Made by a program: the position numbers and the translations under genes. A stretch of DNA of 62,069 nt. It comes from JBLIRR01 sp049472395. Lineage in GTDB: Bacteria; SZUA-182; DTGQ01; JBLIRR01. The stretch spans positions 1 through 62,069 of the forward strand of contig JBLIRR010000038.1 in NCBI GenBank assembly GCA_049472395.1. The letters run 5' to 3'. Under the pieces are notes generated by a model. It saw only the letters and a program-made list of their open reading frames with translations. It was not told where the DNA came from and searched no databases. This document shows, piece by piece, positions 35,609-45,253 of the stretch; position 1 is the first letter of the stretch, and each line of letters starts with the position of its first letter.

Positions 35609-35973
35609 TGAACAATCAAAATGGTTTTTCTTATGTGGAACTGTTACTATCTCTCTGTATTTTTGCCATTGTAAGTTTAAGCTTAATTTTTATGTATATT
35701 GTCTCTTTTCAGAGCAACTATTCTTCACGCACCTTTACTCAGGCTATAATGTGGGCACGGGATACATCGGAGAGGCTGATTAATATGCCTTACAATCATC
35801 CAGACCTTGATTCTGCAAGTCAACATGAAGAAGATCGTGGCATCTATACCATATCGTGGGATGTCACTGATGATGCGGCGGTAAATAATACAAAGACCAT
35901 AGATATAAGTGTTTCATGGAATGATAACGACATGCGGAGAACAATTTCAACTAATTTTATAAAATCGAGGTAA
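35605..35973 (+). CDS. pilV: Type IV pilus minor pilin, PilV-like
   Basis: About 122 residues. The start is taken at ATG 35605, which overlaps the pilW stop in an ATGA and leaves a short leader MMNNQNG before the cleavage site, followed by FSYVELLLSLCIFAIVSLSL. A further upstream in-frame start at 35584 would give an unusually long leader. The small soluble part is mostly beta. Length and position between pilW and pilX support PilV. Confidence 0.75.
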   Translation: MMNNQNGFSYVELLLSLCIFAIVSLSLIFMYIVSFQSNYSSRTFTQAIMWARDTSERLINMPYNHPDLDSASQHEEDRGIYTISWDVTDDAAVNNTKTIDISVSWNDNDMRRTISTNFIKSR

Positions 35974-35980
35974 ATGCATT

Positions 35981-36547
35981 ATGATACCATCTCACAAGTA
36001 TTCGGCAAAAAACGAGGAGGGAACAGTATTAATCATTGCCGTTACGTTATTGGGAGTTCTCACCCTATTAGGTATTTATACCATAATCAATACCAATACG
36101 GATTTGAAGAACGTGGGGCTCTTAAAGATGGATGAAAATGCCTTTTATGCTGCCGAGGCAGGGATTGAAGCAGGTCGTGCAGCCCTTAATGAGCTTAAAG
36201 AGACAGATAAAGGCGCCTGGGATATCCTCCTGGTACAACAAAATGACCCTGATATCCATGAGCCTCAAAACTTGCTTGATAGTATTGATCAAAGCGTCCT
36301 GGATTTTGGTAGTTTTACCTTGTCAGTGGTGGATAACGATGATCTGGACGGGGATCCCCTGGTGGATACGGATAATATTATATATCTCACCTCCACCGGC
36401 AGGTACGGAATAGCACGCATAACAATCGAGGCTCTTGTAAGGTATAGGGGGAAAGGGGAGGAGTACGCACAGGAACATTACGGAACGGATAACTACGGGT
36501 ATGCGGAAGGAGAGGATACGGCGCCGGTAGATAACGAGCGATGGTGA
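35981..36547 (+). CDS. pilX: Type IV pilus assembly protein, PilX-like
   Basis: 188 residues. The N-terminus EEGTVLIIAVTLLGVLTLLG and the conserved FYAAEAGIEAGRAAL motif are typical of PilX N-terminal domains. In this group the residue at the cleavage site is Gly with no Glu at +5, as seen here. The soluble part follows to an acidic C-terminus. Seven bases after pilV and 86 before pilY1. Its last ~80 bases are duplicated at 53455-53530 together with the second pilY1. Confidence 0.8.
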   Translation: MIPSHKYSAKNEEGTVLIIAVTLLGVLTLLGIYTIINTNTDLKNVGLLKMDENAFYAAEAGIEAGRAALNELKETDKGAWDILLVQQNDPDIHEPQNLLDSIDQSVLDFGSFTLSVVDNDDLDGDPLVDTDNIIYLTSTGRYGIARITIEALVRYRGKGEEYAQEHYGTDNYGYAEGEDTAPVDNERW

Positions 36548-39500
36548 AAAGTGCACCATGCAAGGAAGCGCCGCGCGTGTAAAAGGTTTAATTTAGTTTA
36601 AACCGGGTATTCCATTAAAGGAGATTACAATTATGAAACGCATACTTTGTATCTTATTAGGAGTGGCGCTACTTTCCTGCCTTCCGCCACACGTCCGGGC
36701 CGAAGAACACAATTTTGGCGCCGGATCGCTCATTATCCCCATGGACAGTGTTTATCAACCGGAGGCTGACGGTGGTGCGCTTGAGGCTTATGGCCTGGTC
36801 TATTACCTGCTCAAGCATACCGATCCATCGACTGATGAAAGTGACATCACGGTCTATTGGATCATCGATCATGATAAAACGAGCATTGATGACGATGATC
36901 TTGAAATCGAGGACCTTACCGTGAGGAATGATTTGGGTGAAGCTGTTGCCTATCTCTATAACCATGCAGGAGGGACAAGCACTCTTAGCTAAAGGTCAGG
37001 CGACGGCTTTAAAAAAGTTTCCTACAATGGCGCTCCCTTTGTCGTGGATCATTTGGATGCGGAAAAGGCAAAAACCATTATTAATCAAAGCGGCTGGAGT
37101 GCGGTAGATGTGCATGTCGCCGGGGTCCCCTTTGCCGCCATGGTCTATCGGGGGATGTGCGGCACCCCACCGAGGATCGCCCTGATGAATAGTGAGGAAG
37201 ATGACACGAAGGGCAATGCCGCAATCTTAGAAGCCTATCTTCGGCTTGCCGGTATTTGCACGGATGTCTATGAAATCGTGAGCCCGAATGATATTAGAGA
37301 CGGCATTCTTACATACTCTAGTTACGAGTTTCTCTGGGCCCCGCACTGGGAAGGATATAAGAAATATGACCTTGACGGAGATGGAGACGGGATTTCTGAC
37401 GTTGAGGAGATCGTGCAAAAGATAAGGCTGTTTCTTGAAAGTGGGAAGGGCCTGCTCGCCGAGTGTGCCTCCATTGAGACGTTCGAGCACAGTAACAACG
37501 GCAAATTTCTCACCACAGAAGGCTTGGGCCATAATGGGGGTACCAATGATTCGGATGACATAATCTATCTTGACTATGCAACCCCCAATTCACAGATCGG
37601 TGATTTTAAGTATAAGCCTGAGCGTGGACACCTTCATAACTGGCGCCCCTACCAGAGTGGCGATCCCTATAATTTTGACGATCCTCCGTCAGAGGCGAGC
37701 GCATACAACGAGACAGTGACTCGTTTTACCATAGACAACACCGGCTGGGACTACTATGTAGGCGGGCATATGGATGGGGACATAACGAAGGGCTATGCCG
37801 TCTATCTGGGAGGCCACGCATACGCAAAATGCGATGGTGAGATCGAAGTAGACCCCGAGCCTGAAGCCCACGCCCTTGATTTTGAATTTGTAACAGAGAG
37901 TAAGGATCCGACCACAACTATTACCATGCTCTTTGAATATGAGAATGATACCAAAAGCGAGACGGTTACCTTCGCGATAGGCGATCTTACCCCTATCGTA
38001 GGAGATGAACTTGAGATTGACCTTACTACAGCCTCGATAAGAAAGAAAAAACTTCTTAAAGTCACCCTCAGGAATAAGAGTACCGCCAACCTTACTGTCA
38101 ATCATATTACGGTTAGCTGGAATCAGGATCTTGACAATATCAAAAAGATTACCGATACCAAAACCGATGTGAAAATATGGGAACATGAGGATCCATCCGG
38201 CACAAGGCTCGACGTGATTGATTTTACCATAGAGCCTGGGGGCGGGGACGCATTCGCCGCATGCACCAACAATAGCGACTGCGAATGGAAAAACGTCGCC
38301 GGAGTCAAATATATACTCAATACTCTTTTCAATATCAAGTATCAGATACCAGACCACAACTATATGTGCGCAGCTCCTGTCGTGAAGCACCCCTATATCT
38401 ACCAGGGAATTTTCGAATATCCGAGCTATGAGGGGCACTTCTGCCGTTATCTGGTGACGGACTCATCCGCTACTGCCGAATGGGATACGGCAAACCGCAT
38501 AAAGGAGGCAAAGACCCTGAACAGCGACACTGATGCCCGTCAGGTGTTTACCGCTGTCCATGGTGACGATGAGTGGGATGAATGGGAAGAGGATGAGTGG
38601 GGGATCATCGACTTTGATTCAAAAAATATTGATACCCTAAGATTAGCGTTGGACCTTACCCCTGATAATGATGATGATGATGACGAGATTAAGATCATTA
38701 ACAGGTTAAGGGGAAAGGTCTGGGATGTATTCAACGAGGAGTGGCATGAGAAGAGCAACAGGCTCGGCGGAATCATGCATTCAGCGTCGGTCATTGTCGA
38801 GGACAACACTCAGAACAGCCGCATGCCCGCAAGGGGAGAAATTGCCTATGTGGGAGATGTGCACGGCATGCTGCATGCGATCAAGACCTCAACCGGGGAT
38901 GAGAAGTGGGCATTTATACCACCCAATTTGATGGGAAGGATTAAGAATGACCGGACAGACCCCGTGGCGGTCAAAGACTTTGCCGCTGTTGACGGCTCCC
39001 CGACAGCCAAGGATGTTTTCTTTGACCATGACGGTGACGGTGACAGTGAATGGCGAACCATCCTCGTCTGTACCGAGGGTTTTGGGGGCAATTACCTGTT
39101 TGCCCTCGATGTGACCGATCCCAATAACTGGTCGTACCTGTGGGAAACCACGGATCCCTATGCCCCGGGTGGGGGTATGGGCCATGCCTACCGCTGCGCC
39201 ATTAACAGGGTGAAGGAGCCTGTTCTGAATGAAGACGAGGAGCTTATAGGGTATGAAGGAAAATATATGGTCTTTGTGGCAACAGGATATAACGAGAATA
39301 TTATTGTCTCTGAGCATGGGGGATCAATGTTTTCGCATTTGATCTTGCAACGGGCACAAGGGTGTGGAATTTTTCCCAGGAATACGCCAATGCGATTAAT
39401 GATATCCCCGGAGCTGTCACCCTCTTTGACCATGATGGTGACAATTTCGTGGACAAGGTCTATGTGGGAGACATGAACGGCAGGATGTGGGAGTTGGATG

Positions 39501-40099
39501 CCCATGACGGGTCAAATCCCAATGGGACCGAGGAAATCCTCGGGGTGGAGTGTGAGATTCCCCTCTATAATGTCGGGAATGTAAACCATCCTATTTCCGT
39601 CTCGCCCGCAATCATCCGCAACAGTATGAATCATGTGGTGCTCATATTCGGCACCGGCGGCTCTGACTGGGCCTCTGATGAGCAGAATTATGCCCTCTAT
39701 GCTATAGATGTAACGGACAAGCTCGAGAATAAAACCTATGCTGCAGGTGCAGCTTCCACCCTGTGGAAGATTGATCTTGCTGAAGGAGAAAAGGTCTGGT
39801 CTGCTCCCACTGTTGCCGCGGAACAGGTCTTTTTCGCCACCTCCTTCGGTACTATGGAAAGTAGCGACCTGCGGGTTGATCTGATGATCAAAACAGGACA
39901 TCTCTATTGCGTGGACATAGCAGATGGGAGCGAGGAATGGACCTTGAACAATATAGGCAAAACGCGCGGCTCCATTTTCGTTGACAGGAGGCATATCTAC
40001 GTGAGTACCATTGATAATGAGGTCATTCAGATAGGGGGGGAGGATTTCTCGGATGGATCTATCAGCGGTGTAATACTGAAAGCGTGGAAGCAGTTTTAA
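36466..40099 (+). repeat. Inverted duplication arm A (pilX tail plus pilY1)
   Basis: This segment matches the reverse complement of 49942-53530, starting inside the pilX 3' end, continuing through the pilX-pilY1 gap (both contain the run GCACCATGCAAGGA) and ending with pilY1. By eye the arms are roughly 80% identical. They are about 3.6 kb long and flank 10 kb. Confidence 0.8.
36633..40099 (+). pseudogene. pilY1: pilY1, copy A, broken by a stop and a one-base frameshift
   Basis: PilY1-like pilus tip protein with signal peptide (ends VRAEE) and the C-terminal beta-propeller typical of PilY1/PilC (AYVGDVHGMLHAIKTS, the Ca-binding-like DHDGDGDSEWR, FALDVTDPNNWSYLWET). Alignment with copy B (49942-53370) shows two lesions. 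First, an in-frame TAA at 36990-36992 (LS*RSGDGF) where copy B reads TFKEGDDF; the frame continues unchanged to the far side. Second, a run of five G at 39318-39322 where copy B has six, which shifts the frame so that the last 245 residues are read from another frame (about 39362-40099). As it stands the protein is truncated after 119 residues, unless the stop is bypassed and the G run slips. AAAGGAG precedes the ATG. Confidence 0.85.
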
Positions 40100-40114
40100 T
40101 AAATGTCTATTATT

Positions 40115-40155
40115 GCGAAGCTCCGCCGAAAAGAGGTGGGGCTTCGCTCGTTTTT
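40115..40155 (+). terminator. Intrinsic terminator after pilY1 copy A
   Basis: GCGAAGCTCCGCC (40115-40127) pairs with GGTGGGGCTTCGC (40135-40147), thirteen pairs including two G-T, followed by a short T-run at 40151-40155. Confidence 0.75.
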
Positions 40156-40300
40156 AACCTCATTATTGTTTTTGCTAATTTCTTTTAATACCCCATTTAA
40201 TATATAGCATTCGTCAAATAATCTTAAAAATTTGCTTTTCATTTGTGTTTAAAATTCGTTATTATTCATAGTAGTCATATTAAAAGAATAACCATTTAAA

Positions 40301-41569
40301 AAATATTATTTCGAATTCAATTATGATTGGGATCGATTGGAATATCTTCAGAAAAAATATGAACAGCTCACTTAATTCCTCCAAAAAGAGTTACACAACT
40401 TCCTCACTTTTTAGACATTTTTTCTGGGATATTATTTCACAATATTGACATTTTTTTGGAGATATTATGAAACGATTCTTGGAAGGAAGATATTCTCTGA
40501 AAAAACGCTTATTTTCTTTGACGAAATTCAAGCCTCCCCGCGGGCAATTACAAGCCTTAAGTATTTATGTGAGAAAGCACCAACGTATCATGTGGTAGCT
40601 GCCGGTTCTTTGTTAGGAGTCAGTGTAGGAAAACCTTCGAGTTTTCCTGTTGGTAAAGTTAATTTCATAATGATGTTTCCTATGAGCTTCTTTGAATTCC
40701 TCATCGCAGTGGATGAAGAAATTTTACTGCGGCAGCTTGTGGAAAAACGTAACTGCATGCCTGTTCCTGAAGCGATACATAGAAAGCTATTAAGACTCTA
40801 TAAATACTATCTGTACTTAGGAGGAATGCCCGAAGTGATTCAGCATTATAAAATTAATACTGACATTAAAGCAGCACGCCAGATTCAAAAAGAAATACTA
40901 AAGGCTTATGAAAGAGACTTCTCAAAATATTCATCTGCAAGAGAAGCAATAATGATTTCTGAAATATGGAATTCAATTCCAACGCAACTTGCCCGTGAGA
41001 ATAAAAAATTTCGATACAGTGAAGTAAAAAAAGGCGGGAGAGCATCTCGATTTGAATCCGCTATTGAATGGCTTCGAAAAGTGGGTCTTATATACTTATC
41101 CCATAATCTAAAAATTCCCAAACCGCCCTTAAAGGGATATGCTGATTTAAGTAAATTCAAGGTTTTTATGCTTGATACAGGACTCTTAGGGGCCATGCTG
41201 GATGTTCACTCCCGAATTATTTTGTCTCCTGACCTTATTTTTTCCCAATATAACGGTGCTTTTATCGAAAACTATGTGGCTGTAGAGCTTGTTCATAAAG
41301 GAATTGAACATCTCTTTTATTGGGTAAGTAAGAGTGAGGCAGAAGTTGATTTTATTATAGGCTATGAGGGGAATATACTTCCTTTAGAAGTTAAATCAGG
41401 ATTAAGCCGAAAGACAAAAAGCCTGCGGGTTTATTCACAGAAATATCATCCTTCTCATGTATATCGTACATCACCACGTAATTTTACAAAAGATAATGAT
41501 CTTGTTAATATTCCCTTATATGCGGTCTCTCTTTTACCTGGGGATGTGGGGTCAGGTCTTTTATTATAA
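40301..41569 (+). pseudogene. AAA_14/DUF4143 ATPase, N-terminus destroyed
   Basis: The long open part (from a TTG at 40445) begins just before Walker B (TLIFFDEIQASPRAIT) and includes a family motif AAGSLLGVSV, the DUF4143 region and a PD-(D/E)XK-like end (AEVDFIIGY...LPLEVKSG). Walker A and everything before it are missing. Upstream, the same frame from 40301 still encodes family-like sequence (NYDWDRLEYLQKKYEQLT) interrupted by two stops, so this is a decayed gene. Proteins of this family are ATPases with a nuclease-like fold, of uncertain function. The stop codon of the present frame lies inside a RAYT-associated repeat (41548-41576), so its original C-terminus is also likely lost. Confidence 0.75.
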
Positions 41570-41576
41570 GGTTTTT
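41548..41576 (+). repeat. RAYT/REP-type end repeat, copy 1
   Basis: GGGGTCAGGTCTTTTATTAT followed by AAGGTTTTT. The GGGTCAGGTCTT core is typical of sequences bordering REP-associated (Y1) transposases. Copies 2 (41884-41900) and 3 (44361-44389) lie in the opposite orientation. Confidence 0.6.
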
Positions 41577-41854
41577 ACATGTGCTTTTTAATAATATTGC
41601 TTACTGTGGTGTAATGTAATTCCAACTGTTTTCCTATCTCTGTCAAGGTATAACCATAGTCTAAATGGGCTTTCCGTATTAATCCATTCCTCTCCTGCTT
41701 ACTCTTTCCCTGTATATTTATAAAAATATTCTCCAAGGATGGTCTAAAGGCAAAACGATCAACTCTGGTTATCTCCTTTAGAAAAGGCTTATCTCTAAGC
41801 ACCGGCTTCAGTTTCTCTTCAAATTCTTTATCACCAAGTATAGCTTGGCCCTAT
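41575..41854 (-). pseudogene. C-terminal fragment of a REP-associated Y1 transposase
   Basis: The minus frame encodes the last third of a RAYT transposase: QAILGDKEFEEKLKPVLRDK, then KQERNGLIRKAHLDYGYTLT and a helix-turn-helix end EIGKQLELHYTTVSNIIKKH. The HUH motif and catalytic Tyr are absent, so it cannot be active. It lies between two inverted copies of the GGGTCAGGTCTT repeat, which may be the remains of the element's ends. Confidence 0.7.
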
Positions 41855-41883
41855 AGGTCGTCCCCATGGCGATAAAATTCCTA

Positions 41884-41900
41884 ATAATAAAAGACCTGAC
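41884..41900 (-). repeat. RAYT/REP-type end repeat, copy 2
   Basis: ATAATAAAAGACCTGAC is the perfect reverse complement of 17 bases of copy 1 and lies on the other side of the transposase fragment. Confidence 0.55.
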
Positions 41901-41937
41901 TCTGTGGTTCTTGTAATACAAAAAGTAAATTAATGTA

Positions 41938-41966
41938 TTGCATAATTCAAATTATTAGATTATAAT
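41938..41966 (+). promoter_or_regulatory. Sigma-70-type promoter of the toxin-antitoxin pair
   Basis: TTGCAT (41938-41943), 17 bases, TATAAT (41961-41966). An inverted repeat TAGGTG (41968-41973) / CACCTA (41997-42002) follows and could bind the antitoxin for autoregulation. Confidence 0.6.
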
Positions 41967-42025
41967 ATAGGTGACTAAACCTTTATACGTTTATCACACC
42001 TAAGCTATTAGGAGATATAAAATAT

Positions 42026-42274
42026 ATGAAAAGTATTTTAAAGACAATAAGATTACCTGAAGAAATTCAGGAAAAAATTCAGCCAATCATGAAAAAGAAC
42101 AACCTGAACTTCACAGAATTTGTTATAGAAGCCATAAAAATATACATCAAAGAGGTTAATTATTCTGAAAATATTGAGAAAAGCTTTAAAGCTTGGCACA
42201 ATAATCCACATCCAGAATTAAAAAATGGGGTCAATAATTATATAAGGAAAATGAGGGAAGGAAGAGATTCATAA
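42026..42274 (+). CDS. Putative antitoxin, ribbon-helix-helix type
   Basis: 82 residues. The N-terminus KSILKTIRLPEEIQEKIQP followed by NLNFTEFVIEAIKIYI looks like a ribbon-helix-helix DNA-binding domain, with a charged C-terminal part suited to bind the toxin. AGGAGAT lies before the ATG, and the PIN toxin gene starts on the base after its stop, the usual antitoxin-toxin order. Confidence 0.7.
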   Translation: MKSILKTIRLPEEIQEKIQPIMKKNNLNFTEFVIEAIKIYIKEVNYSENIEKSFKAWHNNPHPELKNGVNNYIRKMREGRDS

Positions 42275-42646
42275 GTGGCTTTATTTGATACTGATGTGTT
42301 AATAGATCATTTGAGAGGGAAAAAAGGAGCTCAAGAGACATTATTGCAATTTATTCATGAGGATAATTATTGCAGCGTTATCACTTCCGGAGAAATCCTC
42401 TTCGGGATGCGAGAGGATGAGAAGGAAGAAACCTTTGCTTTATTAAATTGTTTTAAAGAGGTACCTGTGGATAAAAATATAATCAGATTAAGTTATGAAA
42501 TAAAAGTCAACGCTAAAGGTCATCAATTACAATTATATGATTGCATAATTTCTGCGACATCTATAATGTTAAACCAGCTATTGATTACTTGGAATGCAAA
42601 ACATTATCCCGATTCTAGAGTAAGAGTTTTCATCCCTAAGTATTAG
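42275..42646 (+). CDS. vapC: PIN-domain ribonuclease toxin, VapC-like
   Basis: 123 residues from a GTG start directly after the antitoxin stop. The PIN domain acidic residues are visible: DTDVLIDHLRG at the N-terminus, the Glu of SGEILFG, the Asp of LYDCIISATS, and the TWNAKHYP end motif. VapC toxins cleave specific RNAs (often tRNA or rRNA) with magnesium and are neutralised by the partner. The gene looks intact, unlike most of its neighbours. Confidence 0.82.
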   Translation: MALFDTDVLIDHLRGKKGAQETLLQFIHEDNYCSVITSGEILFGMREDEKEETFALLNCFKEVPVDKNIIRLSYEIKVNAKGHQLQLYDCIISATSIMLNQLLITWNAKHYPDSRVRVFIPKY

Positions 42647-42662
42647 ATAATTTTAGATAACT

Positions 42663-43076
42663 TTATCTTCTCATTAAAAAACCTGAACTATTAGAAAGGT
42701 TATCAATAAAGCACCCCTTCCCGAGATTTGAGCTGTCCTGTGAGGTAGAGGGCCCATCAACAACATTTACCATGCCTTTTACGATATATATATCCCAGGG
42801 ATCAGGCGGTTTGGGCTCCGAGCCGGGTATCGTGCCTGTTGTGCCGCTTACGCTCCGTGAGCGGACGCTTTCATTACCGTCAAAATCAACAGAGGTAAGC
42901 ACATAGTAGTATGTGGTATCGCTTGTGCCCCAAGTTTCCTCATAGGGAAGAACACGATACGGGATATAGGAGCATAACAGGCTGTACTCTCCATCCGGAG
43001 TGGTGCTCCGGTAAAGATTGTAGGCAAACACAGGTTCACCATCACAGTCTACTGCCTCATCCCAACTAAGCACCAC
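42663..43076 (-). pseudogene. Fibronectin-III fragment, copy 1
   Basis: 137 codons that encode an isolated FN3-like domain (DGEPVFAYNLYRSTTPDGEY, YYYVLTSVDFDGNESVRS) and a Pro-rich tail. It is the 3' end of a larger exported protein, cut off at its 5' side, with no signal sequence. Almost identical to copy 2 at 45467-46030. The shared block is 393 bases long in both. Confidence 0.7.
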
Positions 43077-43089
43077 ACCACCTTCTTCG
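42697..43089 (-). repeat. 393-base direct repeat, copy 1
   Basis: Matches 45471-45863 in the same orientation with the same length. Its right edge joins a 22-base segment (43086-43107) identical to 48091-48112, the 3' end of the NtrC gene at 48088. Confidence 0.8.
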
Positions 43090-43184
43090 GTTGATTGGGT
43101 GAGTTTGGAAGTACTTCTTTTGACAAGAACGACTCCCCATAAAGGGCTAACACAGCTCTAACTTAGTCAATGGATTTTATCCAA

Positions 43185-43210
43185 ATTTAGTCAATACCCA
43201 TTGACTAAAT
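43185..43210 (+). promoter_or_regulatory. Perfect 11-bp inverted repeat overlapping a -35 box
   Basis: ATTTAGTCAAT (43185-43195) and ATTGACTAAAT (43200-43210) are exact complements separated by four bases, with another TTAGTCAAT at 43163-43171. The right arm overlaps TTGACT (43201-43206), which with TATACT (43223-43228) forms a promoter for the decayed ATPase gene. Probably an operator. Confidence 0.5.
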
Positions 43211-43231
43211 CTTAAAATATGTTATACTTAC

Positions 43232-44373
43232 ATGTATATTCAAAGAATTCGCCATTCATAATCAATTTAAAGAATCCATACAAAGATATCAGGAACATGA
43301 TCCTCATTTAAAAAATATTAACAAGCTTCCTTTTATATACTATTCCTCATTAATTACTGAACCCAGCTTCCATATCCCTGGTATCTATCTGATCACTGGA
43401 GGTAGGCAAGTTGGTAAGACGACATTCCTCAAACAATTTATTTTATACCTTTTGAAAGATAAAAAAATAAATCCAGACAGTATTCTATTTCTTACTGGAG
43501 AACTTATTGATACGCACCATATTTTAAGAAGGTTGGTCGAACAATTTCATACGCCTCTATCGTTTCAATACTTATTTATCGATGAAGTTAATTATATCCC
43601 AGACTGGGATAAATCGATTAAATACCTTGAAGGCCACTGACTTACGCCCGATATGCAATAAAATAACAGATACTCCGCTCCACGTAAATATTCCAGAATA
43701 TGCAATAAAGCATGAAGAATTGACAATGTACTTCTACGAATATCTTTTTCATGGAGGATATCTTCCGGCAATTACGGATTATGTTTTAAATAAGACCATT
43801 TCAAAAGCGGTGATAAATACTTATATGCAATGGATAATCGGTGATATATTAAAACATAATAAAAGTGAGAATTATCTATATGAAATATTAAAGGGCATTA
43901 AAATAACGTATAATAGCCAGGTGTCATGGAATAATTTAGCTCGATATCTTTCTATAGACCATCACAAGACAATATCAGATTATTGCGAACTTTTAAAGAC
44001 AACCCATGTCCTTCATATTGTAGAAGCATTGTGTGAACATAAACTTTCTGGGGCTCCCAAAAAAAACCGTAAGTTATATTTTCGCGATCCATTTATTTTT
44101 CATGCGGTGAGCAGTTATATTGATCAAACTATTTCCTTTGAACACATCAAAGAGGCATTGCAAAGGCCTGAATTCTCATCAGCACTCGCTGAAACAGTTG
44201 CGATTGATCATTGCACACGTTGGTGTCCTACTTATTATATTAAGGGGGCAAAAGGGGAAGTAGATATAGCCCTTATTCAAGATAAGAAGTTTTATCCTAT
44301 TGAAATTAAATGGAGAGAACAGCTACGGCGTGAGGAGTTAAAACAAATAAATTATACTAAAAAAACCTTATAA
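43232..44373 (+). pseudogene. AAA_14/DUF4143 ATPase, frameshifted and internally deleted
   Basis: A frame from about 43240 encodes KEFAIHNQFKESIQRYQEHD, then Walker A GGRQVGKTTF near 43404 and Walker B YLFIDEVNYIPDWDKS near 43580, and stops at 43640. A second frame from about 43660 to 44373 encodes the DUF4143 and nuclease-like part (YEYLFHGGYLPAIT, GEVDIALIQDKKFYPIEIKW). Roughly 50 residues that normally lie between are missing and the frame changes. The ATG at 43232 is also out of frame with the rest. It is a different subfamily from the ATPase at 40301. Its last codons lie in a copy of the RAYT repeat. Confidence 0.75.
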
Positions 44374-44389
44374 TAAAAGATCTGACCCC
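44361..44389 (-). repeat. RAYT/REP-type end repeat, copy 3
   Basis: Reverse complement of copy 1 (41548-41576) over 29 bases with one mismatch. As with copy 1, it supplies the stop codon of a DUF4143 ATPase remnant. Confidence 0.6.
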
Positions 44390-44472
44390 ATGGGCATACT
44401 AAATTTCATCAGATACAGTCGGTTAAAGACTTCTTGAGCAGAGCTTCACGATGATGTTCGTGGATGCTCATA

Positions 44473-44501
44473 TTGATAAAATTCTGTATTTTTTATATAA
44501 T
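44473..44501 (+). promoter_or_regulatory. Sigma-70-type promoter giving a leaderless transcript
   Basis: TTGATA (44473-44478), 17 bases, TATAAT (44496-44501). The ATG at 44508 lies at the expected start point and has no ribosome-binding site. Confidence 0.55.
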
Positions 44502-44507
44502 TATTTT

Positions 44508-44981
44508 ATGGTTGATTTGTATAATGAATTTATTACTATCTTAAAAGCATTTGAAGAAGAAAATTTAGATTATATTCTTATAGGTGGGTTTGCAGTTGTT
44601 ATTCATGGTTTTGAGCGGTTAACACGTGATATGGATATTTTTCTAAAAATTGTACCGCAAAATGTGGTAAGATTAAAGAAGGCTTTATTAAAGATTTTTA
44701 ATGATCCTTCAATTGAAGAAATAACAATAGATGATCTAAATAACTATTCAGTAATAAGATATGGCACTCCTAATGGTTTTTGTATTGATATAATGGCAAA
44801 ACTCGGAGAAATGTTCTCTTTCAATGACTTAAATTATGAAATAAAAGAAATTAATAACACAAAAATTAAGATAGCTACACCAGAGACTTTATACAAATTA
44901 AAGAAAGATACTTTACGTGATAAAGATAAAATGGATTTAGTTTTTTTGAGAAATCTTATTGATAAAAAAAGTACTGTATAA
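44508..44981 (+). CDS. Nucleotidyltransferase-fold protein, AbiEii/MNT-like
   Basis: 157 residues. ILIGGFAVVIHGFERLTRDMDIF carries the Gly-Gly and Asp-x-Asp pattern of the DNA polymerase-beta-like nucleotidyltransferase fold, and a third acidic residue is in FCIDIMAKLG. The frame is open to an ATG at 44451, but the promoter at 44473-44501 lies inside that stretch and its expected start point is the ATG at 44508, which I use. Such small proteins are often halves of toxin-antitoxin or defence pairs. Gene 44984-45199 follows three bases after the stop and is the likely partner. Confidence 0.75.
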   Translation: MVDLYNEFITILKAFEEENLDYILIGGFAVVIHGFERLTRDMDIFLKIVPQNVVRLKKALLKIFNDPSIEEITIDDLNNYSVIRYGTPNGFCIDIMAKLGEMFSFNDLNYEIKEINNTKIKIATPETLYKLKKDTLRDKDKMDLVFLRNLIDKKSTV

Positions 44982-44983
44982 AT

Positions 44984-45199
44984 ATGCCTGTTTTTAAATA
45001 CAAAAATTTTGAACAAGCAGAACAAGCCCTATGGAATTTTAATCCGGACCAAAATTATTACCAAAGAATATCTGAATTTTGGAAACTTGCTGAAAGATTG
45101 CACCCAATAAAATATCCTAAAGGTATTTTTAAATTCCAATCAATCCAAGAAGCTAATAATCATCGAGAAGTAATAGAAGGTACAACCCTCTATTCATAA
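44984..45199 (+). CDS. Small conserved-looking partner of the nucleotidyltransferase
   Basis: 71 residues, mostly helical, with FEQAEQALWNFNPDQNYYQR and HPIKYPKGIFKFQSIQEANN. I recall similar small genes beside nucleotidyltransferase genes but cannot name a family. Placed two bases after the upstream stop, so translation is coupled. It could be the antitoxin or substrate-binding half of a two-gene module. Confidence 0.6.
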   Translation: MPVFKYKNFEQAEQALWNFNPDQNYYQRISEFWKLAERLHPIKYPKGIFKFQSIQEANNHREVIEGTTLYS

Positions 45200-45253
45200 C
45201 TATGAGGATAAAAATCTAGACATTTTTCTTACGAAACAGATCACTATATTTTT

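Noticed and set aside
37689..38438. Long minus-strand frame (249 codons) inside pilY1 copy A
   Set aside because: It is antisense to conserved PilY1 sequence, and similar antisense openings appear at the same place in copy B. No ribosome-binding site and no known family.
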